In this document: piece after piece, positions 52,155-60,828 of the stretch
Numbering within the stretch: the first letter of the stretch is position 1
Layout: every line of letters starts with the position of its first letter
NCBI RefSeq assembly: GCF_001442535.1
Contig: NZ_CP013141.1
Coordinates: 37-64,036, forward strand
Reading direction: 5' to 3'
Source of the DNA: Lysobacter antibioticus
Lineage (GTDB): Bacteria; Pseudomonadota; Gammaproteobacteria; Xanthomonadales; Xanthomonadaceae
Length of the DNA stretch: 64,000 bases
The notes under the pieces: generated by a model
Databases searched by the model: none
What the model was told of the DNA's origin: nothing
The model's input: the letters and a program-made list of their open reading frames with translations, nothing else
Program-made: the position numbers and the translations under genes

Positions 52155-53096
52155 TCATGCCGCCGTGCCCTGCGCCAGTTCCGCCAAGTGTTGTTGCAGC
52201 AACAGGCGGACCTTCGGCGTCGGCACCCGCGGCAGCTGCGCCAGCGGCAGGTCGCGGCCGATCCTGCGCGCCAGGATCAGGCCCAGCAGATAGCCGCCGC
52301 GAGCGGGTTCCGGACCCTTGTGGCCGGCGCTGAAGTAGCGGTTGGAGTCGTCCGGCGCGACCGAGTCCAGCACCTTCAACATCCCGGCGGCGAGATCGCG
52401 CACGGTGGCGGCGTCGACCTGGGCGAGCTTGCGGTCGTCGAGCAGCACCTGCAGCAAGCTCGCATCCGGGTTGAGGCGTTCGCTGACATAGGTCGCGATG
52501 CCTTCGCTCCACAGCGAACCGTACACCGGCGGGTCGTCGTCGACGATCAAGTCGGGCAACACCTGTGCGTGATAAAGGTGGAAGGATTCGTGGTCGAGGA
52601 ACACCGACAGGTTCGCATCGGCGCCGTGGTAACGGACGATGCCGTCGATGCCGATGAACAAGGGCAGTTTGCCTTGCCATGGCCGCAGATGGCCGTCGAA
52701 GCCGAACAGCGAGGGCATCAGATAGATCGGCGCTCGCTCGCGGCGGAAGTCCGGGAACTCGACCTGGAAGTGTTGGACGTGGCGTTGATAGTGGCGGCCG
52801 AAGTCGGCCCCGAGCTTGCGCACCTGGCCGGCCATCGCGTCGAAATCCGGCAGCCACTTGCCCAGTCGTTCGGGCGTCGGCTTCAGGCCGGCGCCGGCGT
52901 AGACCTCGGCGTGTTCGCTGAAGAAGGTCGCGGCGAGCGCTTGTGTACGGTCGTCTGCGTCTCGCGTGTCGTCGTAGGCCTGCCAGAACTTCGGCATCAG
53001 GTCGATCGGGCCGGGCGCTTTCGCGGCGCTGGTTCCGCCAGCAGCGGCGAGCAAGGGCGATAGAGCGGCCAGGCGGAGCAAGTCGCGACGATGCAT
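52155..53096 (-). CDS. Putative exported zinc peptidase (DUF2268-like)
   Basis: A 313-aa protein with an N-terminal Tat-like signal (MHRRDLLRLAALSPLLAAAG). A gluzincin-type site is visible: LDHESFHLYHA (HExxH, about 168-172) and a third ligand candidate in LWSEGIATYVSERL about 30 residues on, the arrangement of DUF2268-type putative Zn-dependent proteases. Substrate unknown. Monocistronic by spacing. Confidence 0.75.
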   Translation of the reverse strand: MHRRDLLRLAALSPLLAAAGGTSAAKAPGPIDLMPKFWQAYDDTRDADDRTQALAATFFSEHAEVYAGAGLKPTPERLGKWLPDFDAMAGQVRKLGADFGRHYQRHVQHFQVEFPDFRRERAPIYLMPSLFGFDGHLRPWQGKLPLFIGIDGIVRYHGADANLSVFLDHESFHLYHAQVLPDLIVDDDPPVYGSLWSEGIATYVSERLNPDASLLQVLLDDRKLAQVDAATVRDLAAGMLKVLDSVAPDDSNRYFSAGHKGPEPARGGYLLGLILARRIGRDLPLAQLPRVPTPKVRLLLQQHLAELAQGTAA

Positions 53097-53449
53097 CTGG
53101 GGTCCTTCGGAACGTGGCGCGATGGAACGAGCGGTGTGGCTTCGTCGCGTCGACGGGCGGGCGATCGAAACGGCCGAGTCTAAGAGAAGGCCGCGGCCTC
53201 GGGAATGGCGCGATTTGCCCGCATTACGAGCGTTGGCTCGTGGTTACGGGCGGGTTCGCAGGCTTACAAATAAAAACGCAGCAGATCGTTCATTCCTCGT
53301 CGGATGCTGAGGCCTTCATGCCGAGTTCCTTCGGCAGTTGGCCGGCCTGGCTGCTCGCATCCCAGGGCTTTACATTCCGCTTACTCGATTTTCACGGTCG
53401 CCTGCGGACGGCGCGGGTCGAATGCCTGCGTCCTGTCCATATCAGGAAT
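53097..53449. other. Divergent intergenic region
   Basis: 350 bp between the Zn-peptidase and the small secreted protein. No supported gene or clear repeat. Confidence 0.4.
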
Positions 53450-53485
53450 ATGAGCATGAACATGAGCATGAGCATGAGCATGAAG
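53450..53485 (+). repeat. Hexanucleotide repeat supplying six in-frame start codons
   Basis: Six units of ATGAGC or close variants (ATGAAC, ATGAAG) in frame with the downstream gene. Unit gain or loss keeps the frame but changes the number of Met-Ser residues and possible starts. Confidence 0.9.
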
Positions 53486-53731
53486 CGAACCTCCCTCCTC
53501 GTCGTATCGGCACTGTGGTTGTCCGTCTCCGGCGCGGCCTTCGCCGGCATCGTGACCGTGAGCGGGCATGGCCAGAGCTACGACCCCGGCATCGCTCTGG
53601 AAGATGCCCGCGCCGATGCCGTGGCCAAGTGCACGGCGCAGGCGGGTACGCCGCTGGAAGAGATCTACAGCCACGTCACCCGCGCCAACCTGTGGCTAGC
53701 GGACTCGATCTGGCGCTGCGAGGTGCCGTGA
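53450..53731 (+). CDS. Small secreted protein with a repeat-encoded start
   Basis: A 93-aa (from the first ATG) or 83-aa (from MKRTSLL at 53480) exported protein. Signal peptide MKRTSLLVVSALWLSVSGAAFA; mature part of about 60 residues with two Cys (AKCTAQ and WRCEVP) that may form a disulfide. Six consecutive in-frame ATGs come from a hexanucleotide repeat; AGGA lies a few nt before the first, so initiation is probably there or shortly after. No known family recognised. Confidence 0.75.
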   Translation: MSMNMSMSMSMKRTSLLVVSALWLSVSGAAFAGIVTVSGHGQSYDPGIALEDARADAVAKCTAQAGTPLEEIYSHVTRANLWLADSIWRCEVP

Positions 53732-53831
53732 TCGATCGGCAGGAAGGGCAGGTTCACTCGCCGTAGCCATCCACCGGAAAGCCTGTGTGGCCCATCGGTG
53801 ACGTGAACCCGACCGTCGTCGACCCGAGCCT

Positions 53832-54854
53832 TCAGCCGGCCGCCTCGGTGCAGGCAGCGGCCTGCGAGGAGGCGTGAAACTCGATCAGCAGTCCGAGGTC
53901 GTCCTGGCTGGGCGCCAGGAAGGCATCGCCCAATGCGCCGCGATAGCGCGCGAGTTCGGTTTCGTAGCCGCGCTCGACGCGCCGTTTCGCTAAGTCGAGA
54001 TCGGCCACGGCGATGCTGAGGCCAAGCACCTGGCGGCCGCCATTGCGCAGTGCGTCGGCCGCTGCTCCGGGGCCGTCGGGCTGGAGAGCGAAGATGCGCT
54101 TGTGACCTATCGGCACGCAGTAGCCCCGTGCCGCGATGTGGGGAAGACGGACCGGTATCGCGGTCGGGAAACCCATCCGCTCGAACTGCTTGCGATCCGC
54201 GTCAGCGTCGGAGGAGAGCAACCATAGCCCGGTCAACGCCTGGGCGCCGTTGGGATGCTGCGGGGCGATGCGCTCGTCGGAGACGCGCCCCGGGGTGGCG
54301 TCCAGTGCGGCGTAATCGATGAAGAACAGATGGCTGGACAGCGGCTGCGGTTCGAATGCGAACAAGCGCCAACGAGGCGGGCTGGACGGGCCGTCGCCAT
54401 CGGGATCGGTGCGCGAGGCGGTGAAGATCGGCGTCGGCACGAACGCCTGTTGCTGCAGGAACTTGTGCGCCTGGTCGAGGATCGACGAGCGCAGGCCGAA
54501 GGTGCGCGAGCCCGCGCCACCGCGCAGCGAGGCCTGGTCGGCCTGCATGCCGGGGTCCAACTCGGCATTGGCCCGTTGCAGGCCGAACACTTCCAGATAG
54601 CTGCGATCGGCCATCCGCACATAGCGATTGGCTACGCCTCCGGCACTGCGCCCCGGCCTGACCTGGAACCCCAGTTTGACCGCCATGACCGCGCTGATCT
54701 GGTCGATGTCGCGGCCCCACAACAGGGCGTGGTCGATCTCGGTGGTGTCCGCAATCGATTCGGCTGCGCTCGCCACCGATGGAACCATGCCCAGGACCAG
54801 GGCCGACCACAGGACGAACGTGCGTGTTGCGCGCTTGCTTCGCTTCAACCTCAT
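53832..54854 (-). CDS. Exported VOC/glyoxalase-like protein
   Basis: A 340-aa protein with a signal peptide (to about residue 30, SVASAAES) and a glyoxalase_3-like VOC architecture: IDHALLWGRDIDQISAVMAVKLGFQVRPG begins the first module (about 40-68), SHLFFIDYAAL lies centrally, and LGLSIAVADLDLAKRRVERG starts the last. Several possible metal ligands (His, Glu) are present. GGAGG 6 nt before the ATG at 54854 favours it over a TTG two codons upstream. Export is unusual for the fold. Substrate unknown. Confidence 0.78.
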   Translation of the reverse strand: MRLKRSKRATRTFVLWSALVLGMVPSVASAAESIADTTEIDHALLWGRDIDQISAVMAVKLGFQVRPGRSAGGVANRYVRMADRSYLEVFGLQRANAELDPGMQADQASLRGGAGSRTFGLRSSILDQAHKFLQQQAFVPTPIFTASRTDPDGDGPSSPPRWRLFAFEPQPLSSHLFFIDYAALDATPGRVSDERIAPQHPNGAQALTGLWLLSSDADADRKQFERMGFPTAIPVRLPHIAARGYCVPIGHKRIFALQPDGPGAAADALRNGGRQVLGLSIAVADLDLAKRRVERGYETELARYRGALGDAFLAPSQDDLGLLIEFHASSQAAACTEAAG

Positions 54855-55161
54855 TCCCAACCTCCATGCCTACAGTGCGATGGCAGGCAGGATGCGAGCA
54901 CGACCGGCATCGAGGCGAGCACGGGCGGCCGTTGCAGAGCATGGGCGGATGAATGTTTGCTGCGCACGATCGCGGCGTCCGGGCGCGGAGTAGGGCGCGT
55001 GGGTCGGAGATGCTCGTCGGAGCGAGTTTTTTCGCAAGCCGTCGTTGCGTGCCTGTCCTGAGCGTGTCGCTTCTTGCGTCAATCATCCGTGTGGACGCAA
55101 TGCAGCCTGCCGATGTCCGCGGCAAACCCCATTGCGTCCCCAGGATTACCCGATCAACGGC
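54855..55161. other. Intergenic region
   Basis: About 305 bp between two minus-strand genes, with no supported gene. Confidence 0.4.
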
Positions 55162-55458
55162 TTAGACCGTGACCGACACCGTCTGATTCCAAACCGCGCC
55201 GACCGGTGCGCTGGCGTTGTTGTAGGTGAACGGCGTGGTGCCGACGGTGACGGCGAACTTCGCCGGGCCGCCCCAGTTGATGCCGACCATGGTCAGGTCG
55301 TATTTGCCGGGCGGCAGGATCGAGTTCAGGTTGACGGCGTAGCTCACCGGGTCGTTGAAGCCGGAGGTGATGTGGAGGATCTCGGAGGTGCCGGCTCCGG
55401 TCGATGCGACGATGTAGAGTTCGTTGTCGCAGGCGCTTACTTTGATCGCGGTTGCCAT
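55162..55458 (-). CDS. Small beta-rich hypothetical protein
   Basis: A 98-aa protein without a signal peptide, rich in Thr, Val and Gly, with alternating hydrophobic residues (beta-sandwich-like): ACDNELYIVASTGAGTSE, PPGKYDLTMVGINWGGPAKF, WNQTVSVTV. It resembles a small lectin or inhibitor-type fold but matches no family I recognise. An AAGGGA RBS lies at a reasonable spacing. Stand-alone gene, 245 bp from the HTH gene. Confidence 0.65.
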   Translation of the reverse strand: MATAIKVSACDNELYIVASTGAGTSEILHITSGFNDPVSYAVNLNSILPPGKYDLTMVGINWGGPAKFAVTVGTTPFTYNNASAPVGAVWNQTVSVTV

Positions 55459-55703
55459 GTGGATATTCCCTTTCCAGTGTGAGTGATGTTGCGGAGTGAA
55501 TGAAACGCTGTTTGCTTGTCTGCGGCGGTTGGTCGTCAGGTATTGCGTTCCCCCTGTGCGATTCGGAGGGAGGTGCTATGCATCGTCACCTCCGCGCGAA
55601 CCAACGCTGCAACCACAGTATTCGTGAAGGCATTCGTCGAAACGGTTTCAATAAAGGCTCACGCAGGTATCAGTTCCATCGCATTCGTGCGGAAGCGGGG
55701 CGC

Positions 55704-56084
55704 TTACTGGCCGTCGCTTCCTGCGAGTGCGCTCGACGCGGAGCGAACGATCCGCATGACCGGCACGTCGAAGCAGCGGGCCAGTTCGTGAGCGATGCGG
55801 AAACGCACGGCGCGGCCGGATTCGGCCCGTTTTATCGTGGCGATGGACACGCGGATGTTGCGCCGCCAACAGTCGTCGGCGAGGTCCTGTTGGCTCAACA
55901 GGCGGCTTTGCCGTAGCCGACGCAATAATTCGTTGTCGAGAACGACCTGTCCCCGATCCAGCAGCGGCTTCGCGTGATTCGCAGCGGCGGGGGCATCGTC
56001 GTTACCGGACAGGACGAGCGCGAGGGCCGACGTCGAGTCGCGCTCGTTGTCTGCGACGGGGTCGGGCAGGATGAAGTAGTCCAT
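55704..56084 (-). CDS. HTH (XRE-like) regulator
   Basis: A 126-aa protein with an N-terminal acidic, disordered part (1-45) and a C-terminal HTH (about 48-110): LDNELLRRLRQSRLLSQQDLADDC, RVSIATIKRAESGRAVRFR. The same HTH variant (CxxRxxRVSIATxKRAExG) precedes adenylate-cyclase or AAA modules in larger regulators; here it stands alone. GAGGA 7 nt upstream fixes the start. Target unknown. Confidence 0.8.
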   Translation of the reverse strand: MDYFILPDPVADNERDSTSALALVLSGNDDAPAAANHAKPLLDRGQVVLDNELLRRLRQSRLLSQQDLADDCWRRNIRVSIATIKRAESGRAVRFRIAHELARCFDVPVMRIVRSASSALAGSDGQ

Positions 56085-56636
56085 TGAACAATCCTCGCGG
56101 GTATGGGGTTTGACCGCATCCGAACGGCCTCGCATCGCCGCTCCTTCTCCTCACGCCCGTCTGAACAACGACGTATCGAGAGGCGGCATGGATTGCGATG
56201 CGTCGGCGATCACGATGGCGTTTGAACCCGCGCCCCGCCTGCCGGAAACCTGCCGGTTCGTATCTCGCTGTTTTGATGCGCGTTTCTCGCGCGACAGAAG
56301 CTCGTTCGAGCGCTGGGATTCGCTCGCGGCCCGGCTTGGGCAGGAAACGGGAAGGTGCGCTTGCTGCAAAGTCGCGACGGCTGTCGCTTGCTCGCGCGAT
56401 ACGCAGGCAATGAGATCGACAGATCGAAGCCAAGCGCGTTGATCGAGCGTTAGTCGCGGTTAGTCGACGTTAGCGAAGTCGGATGGATCCAGCGATGCAC
56501 GCGCCGTCGCCCGCATCGTACCGGCGCGGTCGATGAACGATGCCTTGAATGAATGATGCTCCGACGGCCTCCGGTCGAGGCCGCAGTCCACGATGGTCCC
56601 GAGCGGGTCGCGATCAGTCTGGTCGCGACGTTCGGT
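56085..56636. other. Gene-free region
   Basis: 550 bp between the HTH gene and the methyltransferase gene. Several short open frames exist on both strands but none has an RBS plus coding character. No repeat of the window's REP family is seen here. Confidence 0.45.
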
Positions 56637-57479
56637 TCAGCGTCGGGTCCCCAAGACCCCATCCAGCGCCAGCTCGGCCTTGAACCCGGCCTTGTCGAGC
56701 CGCTTGGCCACTTCGCGCGGTACATCGCGGCCGCTGGTGAGTTTGTTCGGGCTGCCGGTGTAGTGGAACAGGCGTCCACCGCGGCGCAGCACCCGCGCCA
56801 GATGATCGTAGAACGTCTGCGAGTACAGCTCTCCGGCGATGCCGAATCGCGGCGGGTCGTGGAGCAGGGCGTCGACCGAGGCATCGGCGATCCCGGCGAT
56901 GGCCTGGGACACGTCGGCATGGGTCAGTTGCAGGCGACCGCCGCTGGCGGCTGCATCCGGGTCGGGCGACCAGGGGTTGAGAGTGCGCAGCCACAGCACG
57001 TCTTCGTTCTTTTCGAACGAATGGATCCGGGCGGCGCCGGCTTCGAGGCAGCAGGCGGCGAAATAGCCCAGGCCACCGCAGGTGTCGAGCACGACCTTGC
57101 CGCGCGGCTCGACCAGATCGACCTTGCGTCGCGCATCGTCGATGGGCGAGGCCTTCGAGGTGGGCAGCATCTTGATGCCGTCGATCTCGAAGGTCGGCGC
57201 CCCCCATTCGGTCGGCACCAGCTTGATCAGCGAGCCGGAGAAGCGCGACACCGGCGCGAAGTCGTCGCCGTCCCAGTGATAGATCGTGCGGTCCTTGAGC
57301 TTGGACGGATACGGATAGCGTTGATCGCGCCAGATCCAGGCTTCCGCTTCCAGTCGCGCCTCGCCGTTCGTGCGCCCCAGATCCAACGAGCCGGTCCAGG
57401 TGTCGGCGCCGGCGGCGTGCGCGGCCAGCAGTGTTTCGGCGTCGGGACGGGTGAGCAGGGGACCGGAGTAATGCGGCAC
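56637..57479 (-). CDS. SAM-dependent methyltransferase-like protein
   Basis: A 280-aa Rossmann methyltransferase. Motif I is VVLDTCGGLGYFAACCLEAGA (about 129-149), an acidic motif II follows in IHSFEKNED, and a catalytic-type loop DALLHDPPRFG (about 203-213) with DPPR recalls (D/N)PPY motifs. The N-terminal about 110 residues form an extra domain, as in COG2521-type or spermine-synthase-like predicted methyltransferases. It starts with GTG (AAGGAA 9 nt upstream). Substrate unknown; DNA, RNA, protein or polyamine substrates are all possible. Confidence 0.78.
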   Translation of the reverse strand: MPHYSGPLLTRPDAETLLAAHAAGADTWTGSLDLGRTNGEARLEAEAWIWRDQRYPYPSKLKDRTIYHWDGDDFAPVSRFSGSLIKLVPTEWGAPTFEIDGIKMLPTSKASPIDDARRKVDLVEPRGKVVLDTCGGLGYFAACCLEAGAARIHSFEKNEDVLWLRTLNPWSPDPDAAASGGRLQLTHADVSQAIAGIADASVDALLHDPPRFGIAGELYSQTFYDHLARVLRRGGRLFHYTGSPNKLTSGRDVPREVAKRLDKAGFKAELALDGVLGTRR

Positions 57480-57787
57480 GGCGGGTGTTTCCTTGGGGCA
57501 GTGATCGGCAGGCGTGCCGGCGACGAAGCACGGACGCGCCCGAGCGTGGGACGGAACGATAGCGCGGCAGGCCGATCGCGGCCAAAAAACCGGGAGGCCT
57601 CGGGTTCGGTTGCGGGTGCCGGATCAAGCAGGGATCGGGCTGGAAGCCTGTGGCACCAGGAGTCACTCCGGCCGTCGTCGCTGCGATCTGTGCCACTCCG
57701 GCCTCATGACTGCGGTCCCCAAACCATCGGCCTACGACAGGCCGGCCGGGCTGCGCTAGGCTGCGGCCTTTCCAGCGGGGACCGCAT

Positions 57788-59872
57788 ATGAAGCCTTCAC
57801 GTTTGAGCCTGGGCCTGGCGCTTGCCGCCGCCCTGGCTATTCCTTCCGTCCACGCCGCCGACTCCGCGGCCGGGTCCGCAGCCGGTTCCACAGGCAAGGG
57901 GCAGCCCCGGCTCGGCAGCTTCGGCGTCGACATGTCGGCGCGCGACTCGAAGGTCAAGCCCGGCGACGATTTCAATCGCTACGTCAGCGGCCACTGGCTC
58001 GATACCTATCAGCTGAAGGACTACGAGACCTCCTACGGCTCGTTCAACATGCTGCGCGACCAGTCCGAGGCGCAGGTGCACGCGATCATCGAATCGCTGC
58101 AGCAACGCAAGGACCTGGCGCCGGGCAGCGATGCGCTGAAGTTGCGCGATTACTACGCCAGCTATATGGACCGCGCCGCCCGCGACGCCGCCGGTATCCG
58201 CCCGCTGCAGCCGGTGCTCGACCGCATCGCCGCCATCGACTCGAAGGACGCGCTGGTCGCCGCCTTCGGCAACACCGACCTCGACGGCACCACCGCGCCG
58301 CTGCGTTTGGGTGTCGACCTGGACCGCAAGGACCCCGACCAATACCTGGTCGGCCTGCGTGTCGGCGGCCTGGGTCTGCCCGACCGCGACTACTACCTCA
58401 ACCAGGACGCACGCTTCGTCGGCATCCGCACGGCGTATCTGGCGCACATCGAGCGCATGCTCGGTTTCGCCGGGGTGAGCGATGCGAAGGCGCGCGCACA
58501 GGCGGTGCTGGCGCTGGAGACCGAACTGGCCAAGCCGCAGTGGGAGCGCGCCAAGCTGCGCGACCGCGACAAGACCTATAACGTCGCTACCTTCGCCGAA
58601 CTAAGCAAGCAGTACCCGGGCTACGACTGGGCCGCCCAGGTCAAGGCCCAGGGCATGCCGGCGCTGGACCGGGTCAACGTGATCACCCCGAGCGCGGTGC
58701 AGCCAGTGCTCGACGTGATTGCCGCTACGCCCTTTCCGGTGTGGCGCGATTACCTGAGCTTCCACGCCGTGCGCAACAACGCGCCGCTGCTGAGCCGCGA
58801 GATCGACGATGCCTCGTTCGCGTTCACCGGCACGGTGTTGAGCGGCCAGAAGGCCCAGCGCGACGACTGGAAACGCGCGGTGGCGACGGTCGCCGGCGGC
58901 GACGGCCTCGGCGATGCCATGGGCAAGCTCTATGTCGAGCGCCATTTCTCGCCGCAGGCCAAGGCGGCGATGCAGGCCCTGGTGGAGAACCTGCGCAAGG
59001 CCCTGCGCAGCAACATCGAGAAGATCGACTGGATGGGCGAGGGCACCAAGGCCGAGGCCTACCGCAAGCTCGCCAGCTTCCGTCCCAAGGTCGGTTATCC
59101 GGACAAGTGGCGCGACTACGGCAGCGTCGCCATCGTCCCGGGCGATTTGATGGCCAACGTCATGCAGTTGCGCCGCTACGGCCGCAACGACCAGGTCCGC
59201 CGCATCGGCACCCGTCCCGACCGCGACGAGTGGTTCATGACGCCGCAGACCGTCAACGCCTACTACAACTCGACCTTCAACGAGATCGTGTTCCCGGCCG
59301 GCATCCTGCAGGCGCCGTTCTTCGACCTCAACGCCGACCCGGCGGTGAACTACGGCGGCATCGGCGCGGTGATCGGCCACGAGATGGGCCACGGCTTCGA
59401 CGATCAGGGCAGCAAGTCCGACTACGCCGGCATCCAGCGCAACTGGTGGACCGACGCCGACCGCGCCGGTTTCGAGCAGCGCACCCAGGCCCTCGGCGCC
59501 CAGTACAACGCGTTCTGCCCGTTGCCGGGCCAGTGCGTCAACGGCTCGTTGACCATGGGCGAGAACATCGGCGACGTCGGCGGCATCTCGATGGCCTACA
59601 CCGCCTATCAGCTCAGCCTCGGCGGCAAGCCGGCGCCGGTGATCGAAGGTTTGAGCGGCGACCAGCGCTTCTTCCTGTCGTGGGGCCAGATCTGGAAGGG
59701 CAAGTACCGCGACGAAGCGCTGCTCAACCAGATCAAGACCAACCCGCATTCGCCCTCGCAATACCGCGCCAACGGCCCGCTGCGCAATTTCGACCCGTGG
59801 TATCGCGCGTTCGAGGTGAAGCCGGGCGACGCGATGTATCTCGCGCCGGACAAGCGCGTGCGGATCTGGTGA
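57788..59872 (+). CDS. M13 family metallopeptidase (neprilysin/PepO-like) 2
   Basis: A 694-aa paralog of the 43318 gene. Signal peptide MKPSRLSLGLALAAALAIPSVHAA; FNRYVSGHWLD near residue 62; NAYYNSTFNEIVFPAGILQAPFFD; zinc motif VIGHEMGHGFDDQGSKSD (about 530); third ligand MGENIGDVGG; C-terminal RVRIW. GGGGA lies about 9 nt upstream. Probably periplasmic. The two M13 enzymes are divergent enough to have distinct substrates. Confidence 0.94.
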   Translation: MKPSRLSLGLALAAALAIPSVHAADSAAGSAAGSTGKGQPRLGSFGVDMSARDSKVKPGDDFNRYVSGHWLDTYQLKDYETSYGSFNMLRDQSEAQVHAIIESLQQRKDLAPGSDALKLRDYYASYMDRAARDAAGIRPLQPVLDRIAAIDSKDALVAAFGNTDLDGTTAPLRLGVDLDRKDPDQYLVGLRVGGLGLPDRDYYLNQDARFVGIRTAYLAHIERMLGFAGVSDAKARAQAVLALETELAKPQWERAKLRDRDKTYNVATFAELSKQYPGYDWAAQVKAQGMPALDRVNVITPSAVQPVLDVIAATPFPVWRDYLSFHAVRNNAPLLSREIDDASFAFTGTVLSGQKAQRDDWKRAVATVAGGDGLGDAMGKLYVERHFSPQAKAAMQALVENLRKALRSNIEKIDWMGEGTKAEAYRKLASFRPKVGYPDKWRDYGSVAIVPGDLMANVMQLRRYGRNDQVRRIGTRPDRDEWFMTPQTVNAYYNSTFNEIVFPAGILQAPFFDLNADPAVNYGGIGAVIGHEMGHGFDDQGSKSDYAGIQRNWWTDADRAGFEQRTQALGAQYNAFCPLPGQCVNGSLTMGENIGDVGGISMAYTAYQLSLGGKPAPVIEGLSGDQRFFLSWGQIWKGKYRDEALLNQIKTNPHSPSQYRANGPLRNFDPWYRAFEVKPGDAMYLAPDKRVRIW

Positions 59873-59936
59873 GGTAAGCGGCAAGGCGAAGCCTGCGCAA
59901 GCGGCCTTCGCGCCACAAGGGATGCTTGCCAGACCA

Positions 59937-59980
59937 GGGGCCGCTTTCCGAGTCCGTTCCGGACGAAGGAACGCGGCCCC
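59937..59980 (+). terminator. Hairpin after M13 peptidase 2
   Basis: GGGGCCGC / GCGGCCCC outer stem with an inner TCCG...CGGA stem. No T-run. Confidence 0.4.
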
Positions 59981-60052
59981 GTCTCGTTTCCGGCCGTGAG
60001 GTTCGCAGCACGCTGCGGTAGCCGCGGCACCGGGGCGCCGCGGCGGGGAAGC

Positions 60053-60058
60053 TAGAAT
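60053..60058 (+). promoter_or_regulatory. -10 box positioned for a leaderless yqaA-like mRNA
   Basis: TAGAAT in AAGCTAGAATGCCGGCGATGG. It overlaps a first ATG (60057), and its end is 7 nt before the ATG at 60066, which fits +1 at that second start codon. Confidence 0.5.
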
Positions 60059-60065
60059 GCCGGCG

Positions 60066-60488
60066 ATGGCTTATCTGGGACTGTTCCTTACCGCGTTCGT
60101 CGCCGCCACTTTGTTGCCTGCGCAATCGGAAACCTTGCTGGCGGGAATGGTCGTGGCCGGCTACACGCCGTGGTTGCTGGTGCTGGTGGCCAGCCTCGGC
60201 AACGTGCTCGGCTCGACCGTCAACTGGTGGCTCGGGCGCGAAGCGGCGCGTTTCAGCCAGCACCGTTTTTTCCCGGTCAAGCCGGCGGCGCTGGCGCGTG
60301 CGCGCGCCTGGTACGGCCGTTACGGCAAGTGGACGCTGCTGCTGAGTTGGCTGCCCGTCGTCGGCGACCCGTTGACGCTCGCCGCGGGAGTCATGCGCGA
60401 GCGACTGCGGGTGTTCCTGTTGATGGTGAGCATCGCCAAGACCGCACGCTACGCGGTACTGGCGGTCGTCGCTTCGCGTTATGCCTGA
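60066..60488 (+). CDS. YqaA family (SNARE-associated/DedA-like) membrane protein
   Basis: A 140-aa small inner-membrane protein with helices at about 3-25, 32-55, 95-115 and 118-138. Hallmarks are the N-terminal LPAQSETLLAGMV, the GNVLGSTVNWWLGRE loop and LLSWLPVVGDPLTLAAGV, typical of YqaA/DedA-type lipid transporters. The start at 60066 is preferred because the earlier ATG lies inside the -10 box and neither has an RBS. Confidence 0.88.
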   Translation: MAYLGLFLTAFVAATLLPAQSETLLAGMVVAGYTPWLLVLVASLGNVLGSTVNWWLGREAARFSQHRFFPVKPAALARARAWYGRYGKWTLLLSWLPVVGDPLTLAAGVMRERLRVFLLMVSIAKTARYAVLAVVASRYA

Positions 60489-60828
60489 GAGTGGCGCGGT
60501 GACCGGAGTCTGCGCAGACGCTGTTATCGCGCTGCCGGATGTTGTTCCGGAATCGATCTGAAAACAACGCATCCATCCGTGCGTCGCGCGACGACGGACG
60601 CGCATTCGACACACACTCAAGGCATCGACTGTCAAGGCCCACACGACAGTCTCGGTTCGCTCAAGCGGGCCTTGTATAGTTCGCCGATGAGGTGCCGACG
60701 CGGCCTTCGATCGGTCGCTACGGCATCGGTCTTGTGCTTGGGGCTCGCCGCCGCGCGCGCGAAGTTCGGCCAGTACGAGGGCCGCCGCCGCGCTCGTCGC
60801 CGAACTTCATCAACACAGGGATGTACGA
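60489..60828. other. Intergenic region
   Basis: 340 bp without a supported gene between the yqaA-like gene and the frameshifted glycosyltransferase. Confidence 0.4.

Noticed and set aside
56110..56442. Short plus-strand frame in the gap before the methyltransferase gene
   Set aside because: No RBS, Arg/Ser-rich translation, overlapped by equally long frames on the other strand.
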